A stretch of DNA of 18,570 nucleotides. It comes from Paracoccus sp. (in: a-proteobacteria) (GTDB lineage Bacteria > Pseudomonadota > Alphaproteobacteria > Rhodobacterales > Rhodobacteraceae). The position numbers and the translations under genes are program-made. Of the stretch, positions 1-7,108 are shown one piece after another (position 1 is the stretch's first letter; each line of letters opens with the position of its first letter). The stretch lies in NCBI GenBank assembly GCA_031178645.1, contig JAPSIP010000003.1:1-18570 (forward strand), in the 5' to 3' direction. Below the pieces are notes generated by a model, which saw only the letters and a program-made list of their open reading frames with translations, searched no databases and was not told the origin of the DNA.

Positions 1-378
1 GTAAACGTCAGGCGCGTGCAGCAGCGTGCCGCGCGGGGCCATGGCGATCACGGTCAGGGCGTTCGGCATGTCCTTGGCCGTCAGCGTTGTGCCTTCCAGC
101 GGGTCAAGGGCGATGTCCACCTCGGGGCCGTCGCCCGTGCCGACTTCCTCGCCGATATAGAGCATCGGCGCCTCGTCGCGCTCACCCTCGCCGATGACGA
201 CCACGCCCTTGATGTCCAACATGTTCAGCTGGTCGCGCATGGCGTTCACGGCGGCCTGGTCGGCGGCCTTTTCGTCGCCGCGCCCGATCAGCCGGGCCGA
301 GGCATGGGCTGCCGCCTCGCTGACGCGGGCCAGGCCCAGCGAAAGCATCCTGTCGTTGAAATCCTTGGGCGCGGTCAT
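1..378 (-). CDS. glpX: Fructose-1,6-bisphosphatase class II, GlpX type (5' part, cut by window edge)
   Basis: Class II fructose-1,6-bisphosphatase hydrolyses fructose-1,6-bisphosphate to fructose-6-phosphate in gluconeogenesis, in the cytoplasm, with divalent metal. The first 126 residues are visible; the family is usually about 320-340 residues, so the rest lies beyond the left edge. Visible hallmarks are [10 protein letters not shown] (residues 31-40), [11 protein letters not shown] (63-73) and the metal/phosphate-site segment [10 protein letters not shown] (92-101). The ATG at 378 is preferred over the in-frame ATG at 384, because an AAAGGG ribosome binding site lies 6 nt before 378 but abuts 384. 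It follows bolA on the same strand after 78 bp, so co-transcription is possible. In some relatives that also use fixed carbon this enzyme has sedoheptulose-bisphosphatase activity; nothing visible decides that here. Confidence 0.95.
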   Translation of the reverse strand, partial: MTAPKDFNDRMLSLGLARVSEAAAHASARLIGRGDEKAADQAAVNAMRDQLNMLDIKGVVVIGEGERDEAPMLYIGEEVGTGDGPEVDIALDPLEGTTLTAKDMPNALTVIAMAPRGTLLHAPDVY

Positions 379-456
379 GTCCATCCCTTTTTGACGCAGG
401 TTGCGCCGGTCTTACGCGGCCCCCCGGGCGGCGGCAAGCCTGTCGGCGCTAACGCG

Positions 457-708
457 CTAGACCTCGGCCAGATCAAGCGCCAGGGCGTGGATGCGGGGCA
501 CGATGTCGCCCAGCGTCTGGTGCACCAGCCGGTGGCGCTGCACCCGGCCAAGGCCCGCGAAGGCAGGGCTGGCCATGCGGATGCGGAAATGGGTCTGGCC
601 GCCTTCGCGATAGCCCCCATGGCCCCGATGGCTCTCGCTTTCGTCGATGATCTCGATCCGGCTGGGACTCAGAGCGGTCAGCCTTTGGCGCATTTCGTCG
701 GCAATCAT
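457..708 (-). CDS. bolA: BolA family protein
   Basis: Small 83-residue BolA-fold protein. BolA proteins pair with monothiol glutaredoxins in iron-sulfur cluster handling and iron sensing, and some act as DNA-binding regulators. Family marks are the SESHRGH segment (residues 24-30), THFRIR (39-44), SPAFAGLGRVQRHRLVH (47-63) with the conserved RHR, and the hydrophobic C-terminal helix around TLGDIV. The His residues at 27, 30, 40, 59 and 63 are candidates for cluster or metal contacts. The length is normal for the family. An AAAGG ribosome binding site lies about 9 nt before the ATG. It is divergent from the J-domain gene, with 69 bp between the starts, and upstream of glpX on the same strand. 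Which BolA subfamily this is cannot be decided by eye. Confidence 0.9.
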   Translation of the reverse strand: MIADEMRQRLTALSPSRIEIIDESESHRGHGGYREGGQTHFRIRMASPAFAGLGRVQRHRLVHQTLGDIVPRIHALALDLAEV

Positions 709-777
709 TCGTCAAGACCTTTCATGTCGCGTCAGAACCTCTAAACTGCCGCCTCCGAGTCGCAAAGGTGCCCCAGG

Positions 778-1404
778 ATGAGCAGTAACGACCCGTTCGG
801 CTTCGACATTTCGGCCGCGAAGGACAAGAAGCGCAAGAACAAGGGCCGTCGCGGCATGTCCGGCGCCTTCGAGACCTCGACCCGCGTCTGCGAAAAGCAG
901 GGCTGCAACGAGCCCGGCCAGTATCGCGCGCCCAAGAACCCGCGCAACCTCGATGACTATTTCTGGTTCTGCAAGGAACACGTTCGGGAATACAACGCGA
1001 ACTGGAATTACTTCCAGGGCCAGTCCGAGGAGGAATTCCAGCAGTTCATCGACAACGCGACCGTCTGGGAACGCCCGACCAAGCCCTTTGGCCGCGCCGC
1101 GGCCGAGGACAAATGGGCCCGCCACGGCGTCAGCGACCCGCTGGAGATCCTGGGCGCCAACGGCACCGCCCCCGAGGCCCGGGCCAAGGCCAGCCGCAAG
1201 CTGCCTCCCACGGAACGCAAGGCCTTGGATATCCTTGAGGCCAAGGACCACTGGACCCGGGCCGAGATCCGCAAGCAGTACAAGTCGCTGGTCAAGGACC
1301 TGCACCCCGACATGAACGGCGGCGACCGGTCGGACGAGGATCGCCTGGCCGAGGTCGTCTGGGCCTGGGACCAGGTCAAGGACAGCCGTTTCATCAAGGA
1401 CTGA
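778..1404 (+). CDS. J-domain protein with N-terminal Cys/His motif and C-terminal HPD J domain
   Basis: A 208-residue protein with its J domain at the C-terminus (about residues 147-208), not at the N-terminus as in DnaJ. The HPD tripeptide that stimulates Hsp70 (DnaK) ATPase is at 176-178, preceded by a basic helix (RKQYKSLVKDL). A Cys/His pattern (C38, C43, C65, H68) in the N-terminal half could bind zinc or a cluster. Residues 13-26 are Lys/Arg-rich. There is no Gly/Phe region and no DnaJ-type substrate domain, so it is best read as a specialised co-chaperone. It starts at the ATG at 778 with a weak ribosome binding site. It diverges from bolA; a link to iron-sulfur cluster assembly (HscB-like role) is inference only. 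A TAAACT at 742-747 could be a -10 box, but no good -35 is seen. Confidence 0.85.
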   Translation: MSSNDPFGFDISAAKDKKRKNKGRRGMSGAFETSTRVCEKQGCNEPGQYRAPKNPRNLDDYFWFCKEHVREYNANWNYFQGQSEEEFQQFIDNATVWERPTKPFGRAAAEDKWARHGVSDPLEILGANGTAPEARAKASRKLPPTERKALDILEAKDHWTRAEIRKQYKSLVKDLHPDMNGGDRSDEDRLAEVVWAWDQVKDSRFIKD

Positions 1405-1410
1405 ACGCGC

Positions 1411-1458
1411 CGCCCCGGGGCCGGGCGTGGCCTTTCGGGTATTTGGGCAACGAAGAAG
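1411..1458 (+). repeat. Intergenic hairpin + GGRTATTTG element, copy 1 (degenerate)
   Basis: This lies between the convergent 3' ends of the J-domain gene and lnt. A short GC hairpin (CGCCC at 1411-1415, GGGCG at 1423-1427) is followed by GGGTATTTG at 1437-1445 and then a purine-rich tail (caacgaagaag). The same layout recurs at 12199-12251 and, inverted, at 9250-9295. The hairpin may act as a bidirectional terminator; this copy has the weakest stem and no clear T-tract. Confidence 0.45.
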
Positions 1459-1461
1459 CCG

Positions 1462-2925
1462 TCAGCCCTGCTTGCGGCGGAGGAGGGACGCGGCAAGCGC
1501 CAGCAGCGACAGCAGGACCGCCGGCGCGTTGCCCCATCGCATCCAGGGTGTCGCGGGCAGGGGGGCGGGCAGGGCGGCATCGATCTTGCCCTCGACCCCC
1601 AAGCCCAGGGACTGGCGGACCTGGCCATGCGGGTCGATGACCGCGCTGATGCCGGTATTGGCCGCGCGGATCAGCGGCAGGCCGGATTCGATGGCGCGCA
1701 GCCGCGCCTGGGCGAGGTGCTGGTAGGGACCGGAAAACTGGCCGAACCACGCATCGTTCGTCGCCTGGAGTAGCCATGCAGGGCGGTCGCCCAGCCCGCG
1801 CAGGTGCTGGGGAAAGATCGCCTCGTAGCAGATCAGCGGCTGGAAATCGGGAACGCCCGGCGCGGACATGATCGCCGGGCCGGAGCCTGCGGAATAGCCG
1901 TTGCCCTGTTGTGCGGCGAAGGCGGTGATGCCGACCCGCGCCAGGGCGTCGCCCCAAGGGATGTATTCGCCAAAGGGCACCAGGTGGAACTTGTCGTAGA
2001 CGGCGCCGACGGTGGCGTCCGTGTTCAGCGTCACCAGACTGTTGAAGAACCGGCTGCCGTCGCGCCGCTGGATACCCATGACCAGGGGCGCGCCCGCCGC
2101 CTGCGACATCGCGGGCAGGACCGGATCCGCGTCGTTCAACAGGAAGTTCACCGCCGTTTCCGGCCAGATCACCAGGTCGCGGCGTCCCGGCGCGGCTGAG
2201 AGGTCCAGCAGGCGCTGATAAAACACCGCGGCCCATTCCGGATCCCATTTCAGATCCTGCTGCGCGTTGGGCTGGACGATGCGCAGGATCGTGTCGGTAT
2301 CCGGGGGCAGTGGCTGGGCCAGACGCGCGGCCCCGCCTGCCCAAAGCCCGCCCAACACAGCCAGGGCGGCAATCGTGCCGGGCAGCGGGCGAAGGACTGC
2401 CAGCAGCGTCGCAAGCGCCATCGTGACCAGGCTGAGGCCGATGGCCCCGGTCCAGGCCGAGATCTGGGCAAGTGGCGTGTCGATCCAGGCATGGCCGATC
2501 AATGCCCAAGGCAGGCCGGTGAAGATCCAGCCGCGCAGCCAGTCGGACAAGACCAAGGCCGCGGCGATGGCCACGGCGCGGCGTCCGCCCGCAGGCGCAT
2601 GGCGCGCGGCGAAGCTGGCGGGGATGGCCCAGAACAGCGCCCCGCCCAGGGCCAGCAGCACAAGGGCGAAGGGGGCCATCCAGCCATAGATCTCGGGCTC
2701 GACCTGGAAGGGCTCGACGATCCAGGACATCGACAGGGCGAACCAGCCAAAGCCTGCGGCCAGCATCGGCCAGAAGACCGGCCTGCCGAACGCGACCTGC
2801 CGCAGCAGGACCGCAAGCGCCAGGGGCGTCGCAGGCCACAGCCCGAAAGGGGCCAGGCCAAGCGCCGCGATCAAGCCAAGCGCCAGCGGGATCCCAAGCT
2901 GCCGCAGGGGCGGACGGCGGGACAT
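1462..2925 (-). CDS. lnt: Apolipoprotein N-acyltransferase
   Basis: Lnt adds the third acyl chain to the N-terminal cysteine of lipoproteins, at the periplasmic face of the inner membrane; this is the last step of lipoprotein maturation after Lgt and LspA. The protein has 487 residues, with several hydrophobic membrane segments in about residues 10-200, a periplasmic nitrilase-like domain (about 210-450) and a C-terminal membrane segment (about 466-483). The nitrilase-type triad is visible: E256 in VIWPETAVN, K312 in DKFHLVPFGEYIPW and C366 in PLICYEAIFP. The ATG at 2925 follows the helicase stop by 9 nt, so the two are very probably co-transcribed. bamE, a lipoprotein gene elsewhere in this window, encodes one likely substrate. 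Confidence 0.96.
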   Translation of the reverse strand: MSRRPPLRQLGIPLALGLIAALGLAPFGLWPATPLALAVLLRQVAFGRPVFWPMLAAGFGWFALSMSWIVEPFQVEPEIYGWMAPFALVLLALGGALFWAIPASFAARHAPAGGRRAVAIAAALVLSDWLRGWIFTGLPWALIGHAWIDTPLAQISAWTGAIGLSLVTMALATLLAVLRPLPGTIAALAVLGGLWAGGAARLAQPLPPDTDTILRIVQPNAQQDLKWDPEWAAVFYQRLLDLSAAPGRRDLVIWPETAVNFLLNDADPVLPAMSQAAGAPLVMGIQRRDGSRFFNSLVTLNTDATVGAVYDKFHLVPFGEYIPWGDALARVGITAFAAQQGNGYSAGSGPAIMSAPGVPDFQPLICYEAIFPQHLRGLGDRPAWLLQATNDAWFGQFSGPYQHLAQARLRAIESGLPLIRAANTGISAVIDPHGQVRQSLGLGVEGKIDAALPAPLPATPWMRWGNAPAVLLSLLALAASLLRRKQG

Positions 2926-2934
2926 GGGCCTGGA

Positions 2935-5019
2935 TCAGGCCTCGGCGTCGGCGCTGTCGGCGGGGGCCGTCGGTGCTGCTGCCTCGTCGGTCTTCTTGCG
3001 GCGGGTCCGCTTGGGCTTCGGCGCGGCTTCGGCCTCGGCTGGCTGGGCTTCGGCGGGTGCGTCCGCAGCGGGCTCGGCCTTCTTGCGGCGGGTGCGCTTG
3101 GGCTTTTCGGCAGGCTGGAGGGCGGATTCGGCCGCCTCGACCGGGGCTTCAGTGGTATCGGCCTTCTTGCGCCGGGTCCGCTTGGGCTTGGGCGCTTCCT
3201 CGCCCGCCGGGGCGGGGGCTTCGGCGACAGGCTGTGCCGTCGTCTCGGCCACCGGGGCGGCCGTTTTCCCAATAGCGGCGTCCTGCGCCGAAGTCGCCTC
3301 AACCGGCAACGGCGCCGCGGCATCGGCGGGCGCTTCAACCTCGAGTGCTTCGGGCAGGGCGGGTGCATCGCCCTTCTTGCGGCGGTTGCGGCCGCGGCGG
3401 GGCTTTTCGGCCTGCGCCTCGGCAGGTTCGCGCGCGGGCTCGGCCGCCTTGCGGGGCCGGTCGTCGCTTTCCTGCGAGGTCGAGGCAAGCGCGCGGCGCA
3501 GTTCGACCAGCATGAATTCCGGCACATGATCGCCCATGCCCATCACGGACGGGCCGCGGTCGCCGTCGCGGCGGTTGCGGCGGTCGCGGGACTGGTCGCG
3601 GCGGTCGTCGCGGCGATCCTCCCTCCGATCTTCGCGCCGATCTTCGCGGACGGCACGTTCGGCTGCACGCTCCTCGGGCCGTTCCTCGCGCACGGGTTCG
3701 CGGCGGGCTTCCTCGCGCGGGGCTTCGGCCCGATCTTCGCGCGGGCTGCGGCGTTCCTCGTCGCGGCCGCGGGACTTGTCGCGCCCACGGCCCTTGTCGC
3801 GGCTGCTGCGGCGGTCTTCACGGCCGCCGTTGCGGTCGCCTTCGGCCAGGGTGAAGCCCTCGGGCAAGGGCGCGCGGGGCAGGGTCTGCTTCACAAGGTT
3901 CTCGATGGCGGCCAAGTATTTTTCATCCGATGGGGTGGAAATGCTGAAGGCGCTGCCCAGGCGGCCGGCGCGACCGGTGCGGCCGATGCGGTGGACGTAA
4001 TCCTCGGCATGGCTCGGCAGGTCATAGTTGAAGACATGGCTGACGGCCGGGATGTCCAGGCCGCGCGCCGCCACGTCCGAGGCGATCAGGAACTTGAGCT
4101 TGCCCTCGCGGAAGCTTTCCAGCGTCCGGGTGCGGTGGCTCTGGTCCAGATCGCCGTGGATCGGGGCCGCGTCATAGCCGTGCTTGGCCAGCGACTTGGC
4201 AAGGATGTCCACGTCGGTCTTGCGGTTGCAGAAGATGATGGCGTTCTTCAGCCCGCCGCCTTCGGTTTCGGGGCCTTCCGCGTCGATCAGGGCGCGCAGC
4301 AGGTCGCGCTTCTGCTTGGCGGCCATGTCGCGGCGCGAGGGGACCAGTTCGACCAGCTTCTGGGTGATGGTTTCGCTGGTCGTGGCCTGGCGCGCGACCT
4401 CGATCCGTTCAGGGGCGTGCAGGAAGGTGTTGGTGATCCGCTCGATCTCGGGGGCCATGGTGGCGCTGAAGAACAGCGTCTGGCGCGTGAAGGGGGTCAT
4501 CTGGAAGATACGCTCGATATCCGGGATGAAGCCCATGTCCAGCATGCGGTCAGCCTCGTCCACCACCATGATCTGCACGCCGGTCAGCAGCAGCTTGCCG
4601 CGTTCGAAATGGTCCAGCAGGCGGCCCGGCGTCGCGATCAGCACGTCCACGCCCCGGTCGATCAGCTTGTCCTGTTCGCCGAAGCTGACGCCGCCGATCA
4701 GCAGCGCCTTGGTCAGCTTGGTGTGCTTGGCATAGGTGTCGAAGTTTTCCGCCACCTGGGCCGCCAGTTCGCGGGTCGGGCACAGGACAAGGCTGCGCGG
4801 CATCCGCGCGCGCGCGCGGCCACGGCCCAGCATGGTGATCATCGGCAGCACGAAGCTGGCGGTCTTGCCGGTGCCGGTCTGCGCGATCCCCAGCACGTCG
4901 CGGCCTTCTAGCGCGGGCGGGATAGCGCCGGCCTGGATCGGCGTCGGCGTTTCATACCCGGCCTCGCCAATGGCCTGCAGCACTTTGGGGTCGAGTTTCA
5001 GATCGGAGAACTTCGTCAT
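2935..5019 (-). CDS. rhlE: DEAD-box ATP-dependent RNA helicase, RhlE-like, with long basic C-terminal tail
   Basis: A 694-residue DEAD-box helicase that remodels RNA using ATP, in the cytoplasm. Motifs in order: Q motif (GYETPTPIQ, 21-29), I (AQTGTGKT, 46-53), Ia (PTRELAAQV, 81-89), Ib (TPGRLLD, 130-136), II (VDEAD, 153-157), III (SAT, 185-187), IV (IIFCNRK), V (ASDVAARGLDIP, 313-324) and VI (HRIGRTGRAG, 343-352). The core ends near 380; some 300 further residues form a low-complexity tail. That tail holds an Arg/Asp/Glu-rich stretch (about 395-488) and an Ala/Pro/Glu-rich region with three KPKRTRRKK repeats. The start at 5019 gives the family N-terminus (MTKFSDL) with GGAAAG upstream; an in-frame ATG at 5124 would add 35 residues unlike the family. 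The gene is followed closely by lnt. The RhlE assignment is by overall similarity; related helicases could be confused. Confidence 0.93.
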   Translation of the reverse strand: MTKFSDLKLDPKVLQAIGEAGYETPTPIQAGAIPPALEGRDVLGIAQTGTGKTASFVLPMITMLGRGRARARMPRSLVLCPTRELAAQVAENFDTYAKHTKLTKALLIGGVSFGEQDKLIDRGVDVLIATPGRLLDHFERGKLLLTGVQIMVVDEADRMLDMGFIPDIERIFQMTPFTRQTLFFSATMAPEIERITNTFLHAPERIEVARQATTSETITQKLVELVPSRRDMAAKQKRDLLRALIDAEGPETEGGGLKNAIIFCNRKTDVDILAKSLAKHGYDAAPIHGDLDQSHRTRTLESFREGKLKFLIASDVAARGLDIPAVSHVFNYDLPSHAEDYVHRIGRTGRAGRLGSAFSISTPSDEKYLAAIENLVKQTLPRAPLPEGFTLAEGDRNGGREDRRSSRDKGRGRDKSRGRDEERRSPREDRAEAPREEARREPVREERPEERAAERAVREDRREDRREDRRDDRRDQSRDRRNRRDGDRGPSVMGMGDHVPEFMLVELRRALASTSQESDDRPRKAAEPAREPAEAQAEKPRRGRNRRKKGDAPALPEALEVEAPADAAAPLPVEATSAQDAAIGKTAAPVAETTAQPVAEAPAPAGEEAPKPKRTRRKKADTTEAPVEAAESALQPAEKPKRTRRKKAEPAADAPAEAQPAEAEAAPKPKRTRRKKTDEAAAPTAPADSADAEA
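2989..3189 (-). repeat. Tandem KPKRTRRKK-coding repeat in the helicase tail
   Basis: Three copies of a 10-residue basic motif, KPKRTRRKK followed by A or T, are encoded at 3160-3189, 3076-3105 and 2989-3018. They are spaced 28 and 29 residues apart by Ala/Pro/Glu-rich linkers. A diverged fourth copy (KPRRGRNRRKKG) is encoded at 3370-3405. The codons for the motif are nearly the same in each copy, which suggests duplication of a DNA unit of about 85 bp. Such basic patches probably bind RNA or other nucleic acid; that role is inferred from composition. Confidence 0.8.
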
Positions 5020-5160
5020 TCGGGGGCTTTCCAAGGCTTGCGCGCCAGATGGCGGCAGGTCGCGTTCCATCGCCGCGTCGCCCAAACGGCTGCTGCGGCC
5101 TGCAATGGGACGCAAGACTCGCACGCCCCTTCAGTTGGTCCGCCGGATGCGGACTGCCGC

Positions 5161-5189
5161 GAGATAAGCCAAGTGGACCGCCACGTCAA
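5161..5189 (-). promoter_or_regulatory. Predicted sigma-70 promoter for the helicase-lnt operon
   Basis: Read on the minus strand, TTGACG (5184-5189) and TATCTC (5161-5166) are separated by exactly 17 nt. Transcription would start near 5154 and give a leader of roughly 135 nt before the helicase ATG at 5019. The match to the consensus is good, but no experiment supports it. Confidence 0.55.
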
Positions 5190-5210
5190 TGTTTAGGCCC
5201 GGAAACCTTG

Positions 5211-5229
5211 CGAAAAATGCCGTTTTTCG
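5211..5229. promoter_or_regulatory. AT-rich inverted repeat between divergent promoters
   Basis: CGAAAAA (5211-5217) and TTTTTCG (5223-5229) form a perfect 7-bp stem with a 5-nt loop. It lies between the divergent helicase and argS promoters and ends 9 nt before the argS -35 box. Both flanking genes point away, so it is not a gene terminator. It could be an UP-like A/T element or a protein-binding site. Confidence 0.35.
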
Positions 5230-5238
5230 GGCTTTGTG

Positions 5239-5267
5239 TTGACCAAGCCCCGCCCCAGACGGTAACC
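5239..5267 (+). promoter_or_regulatory. Predicted promoter for argS
   Basis: TTGACC (5239-5244) is followed after 17 nt by GTAACC (5262-5267), a weak -10. The start of transcription would be about 5274, leaving a very short leader before the argS ATG at 5291. The -35 is strong and the -10 is poor. Confidence 0.4.
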
Positions 5268-5290
5268 GGCAGGCGACAGTCAGGAAACCG

Positions 5291-7036
5291 ATGATGAACC
5301 TATTCACCGATCTGCGCGGCGTCGTTCTGGCCGCGTTGGAGCAAATGACGCAGGCGGGCGAACTGCCCCCGGGGCTGGATTTCGCCAATGTCGCGGTCGA
5401 GCCGCCGCGCGATCCGGCCCATGGCGACATGGCCACCAATGCCGCGATGGTGCTGGCAAAGCCTGCCGGGATGAAGCCGCGCGAGATCGCCGACCGGCTG
5501 GCCGCCCGCCTGACCGACCCGCGCATCAGTGTGGCCGAGGTCGCGGGACCGGGCTTTCTGAACCTGCGCCTGTCGCCTGCCGTCTGGCAGGGCGTGGTCA
5601 CTGTCGCGCTGCGCGAGGGCGAGGATTTCGGCCGGTCCGACATCGGCGCGGGCCAGAAGGTCAACGTCGAATTCGTCAGCGCCAATCCGACCGGGCCGAT
5701 GCATGTGGGCCATGTGCGCGGCGCGGTCTTCGGCGATGCGCTTGCGAACCTGCTGGCCTTTTCCGGCCACGACGTGACGCGCGAATACTATATCAACGAC
5801 GGCGGCGCGCAGGTCGATGTTCTGGCGCGCTCCGCCTATGAGCGTTACCGCGAGGCCAACGGGCTTGAACCCGAGATCCGCGAGGGGCTTTATCCCGGCG
5901 ACTACCTGATCCCCGTGGGCGAGGCGCTGAAGCAGAAATACGGCACCAGCCTGCTGGAAAAGCCCGAAGCCGACTGGCTGGCCGAGGTCCGCGATTTCGC
6001 CACCGAAGCCATGATGGGCATGATCCGCGATGATCTGGCGGCCCTGGGCGTCCGCATGGATGTCTATTCCAGCGAAAAGGCGCTGTATGGCACAGGCCAG
6101 ATCGAGGCCGCGATCGAACGCCTGCGGTCCCTGGACCTGATCTATCGCGGCGTTCTTGAACCGCCCAAGGGCAAGTTGCCCGAGGATTGGGAGGAACGCG
6201 AGCAGCTTCTGTTCCGGTCCACCGCGCATGGCGACGACGTGGACCGGCCGATCCAGAAGTCCGACGGCGCCTGGACCTATTTCGCGCCCGACATCGCCTA
6301 TCACTGGTCCAAGATCGACCGGGGCTTCGATGCGCTGATCGACGTTTTTGGCGCGGACCACGGCGGCTACGTCAAGCGCATGAACGCGGCAGTCGCGGCC
6401 TTGTCGAACGGGCGCGTGCCGCTGGACATCAAGCTGATCCAGCTGGTCAAGCTGTTCAAGAACGGCGAACCCTTCAAGATGTCCAAGCGCGCGGGCACCT
6501 TTGTCACCCTTCGCGACGTGGTCGAGGAGGCCGGCGCGGATGTCACCCGCTTCATCATGCTGACGCGCAAGAACGACGCTGCGCTTGATTTCGACTTTGC
6601 CAGGGTGCTGGAACAGTCCAAGGACAACCCGGTCTGGTATGTCCAATATGCCAGTGCGCGGGTCCATTCGGTGCTGCGCCGTGCAACTGATTCGGGTATC
6701 GACGTTAGTGATTCGGCCTTGGCGGGTGCCGACCTGGGCCAGTTGGCCCACCCGGCCGAGCTGGATCTGGCGCGGAAAGTCGCCGAATGGCCGCGCCTTG
6801 TCGAACATGCCGCGCGCGCCCATGAACCGCACCGGATCGCGTTTTTCCTTTATGACATTGCCTCGGATCTGCATTCGCTGTGGAATCGCGGCAATGACGA
6901 CACGTCCCTGCGTTTCGTGCAGGATGGCAATCCGGACACGTCGCAAGCAAAAATCGCGTTGGTGCGTGCAGTTGGCGTTGTTATTTCATGTGGTCTCGCT
7001 ATCCTTGGGGTCACGCCGGCAAAGGAAATGCGCTGA
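5291..7036 (+). CDS. argS: Arginyl-tRNA synthetase
   Basis: Class I aminoacyl-tRNA synthetase charging tRNA-Arg with arginine using ATP, in the cytoplasm; 581 residues, normal for ArgS. The order is an N-terminal Add-1-type domain (about 1-110), the catalytic Rossmann domain with the HIGH signature as HVGH (138-141, within [12 protein letters not shown]), the KMSKS loop as FKMSKRAG (about 396-402) and the DALR-type helical anticodon-binding domain (about 460-581), ending in GVTPAKEMR. The start is the first of two adjacent ATGs (5291 or 5294), with AGGA upstream. It heads a plus-strand gene string with the SPOR protein and nagZ. The last part of the gene (about 6680-6720 and 6945-7005) uses codons ending in A or T (GTT, ATT, TCA, TGT) much more than the rest, which may mark an embedded signal. 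Confidence 0.98.
   Translation: MMNLFTDLRGVVLAALEQMTQAGELPPGLDFANVAVEPPRDPAHGDMATNAAMVLAKPAGMKPREIADRLAARLTDPRISVAEVAGPGFLNLRLSPAVWQGVVTVALREGEDFGRSDIGAGQKVNVEFVSANPTGPMHVGHVRGAVFGDALANLLAFSGHDVTREYYINDGGAQVDVLARSAYERYREANGLEPEIREGLYPGDYLIPVGEALKQKYGTSLLEKPEADWLAEVRDFATEAMMGMIRDDLAALGVRMDVYSSEKALYGTGQIEAAIERLRSLDLIYRGVLEPPKGKLPEDWEEREQLLFRSTAHGDDVDRPIQKSDGAWTYFAPDIAYHWSKIDRGFDALIDVFGADHGGYVKRMNAAVAALSNGRVPLDIKLIQLVKLFKNGEPFKMSKRAGTFVTLRDVVEEAGADVTRFIMLTRKNDAALDFDFARVLEQSKDNPVWYVQYASARVHSVLRRATDSGIDVSDSALAGADLGQLAHPAELDLARKVAEWPRLVEHAARAHEPHRIAFFLYDIASDLHSLWNRGNDDTSLRFVQDGNPDTSQAKIALVRAVGVVISCGLAILGVTPAKEMR
6959..6987 (+). promoter_or_regulatory. Possible internal promoter at the 3' end of argS
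   Basis: TTGGTG (6959-6964) and TATTTC (6982-6987) are 17 nt apart, inside a short patch of A/T-ending codons in argS. Its start point would be about 115 nt before the SPOR gene. The match is only moderate and the call is tentative. Confidence 0.2.
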
Positions 7037-7108
7037 GTTACAAGGCGACCCTGCCGGGCGGAACGGGCAGCAAAGTTCAGGTCGGATCAACCGGCAGGCA
7101 GGCAGGCT

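Noticed and set aside
712..1305. 197-residue minus-strand frame antisense to the J-domain gene, adjoining bolA
   Set aside because: It opposes a gene with a clear HPD J domain and resembles no family.
2491..4911. 806-residue plus-strand open frame antisense to lnt and the helicase
   Set aside because: The minus strand encodes full-length Lnt and a helicase with all motifs here; the antisense frame is Gly/Ala/Arg-rich low complexity, as expected opposite GC-rich codons, with no recognisable domain.
5020..5124. N-terminal extension of the helicase to the ATG at 5124
   Set aside because: The added 35 residues do not resemble DEAD-box N-termini, while the ATG at 5019 has a ribosome binding site and the usual start sequence.
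5300..6946. 548-residue minus-strand frame antisense to argS
   Set aside because: It mirrors the argS reading frame and has no family features; ArgS is unmistakable on the other strand.
7095..7106. Triple GGCA repeat before the SPOR gene
   Set aside because: Twelve bases of simple repeat that double as the ribosome binding region; too short to call a repeat locus or phase-variation tract.
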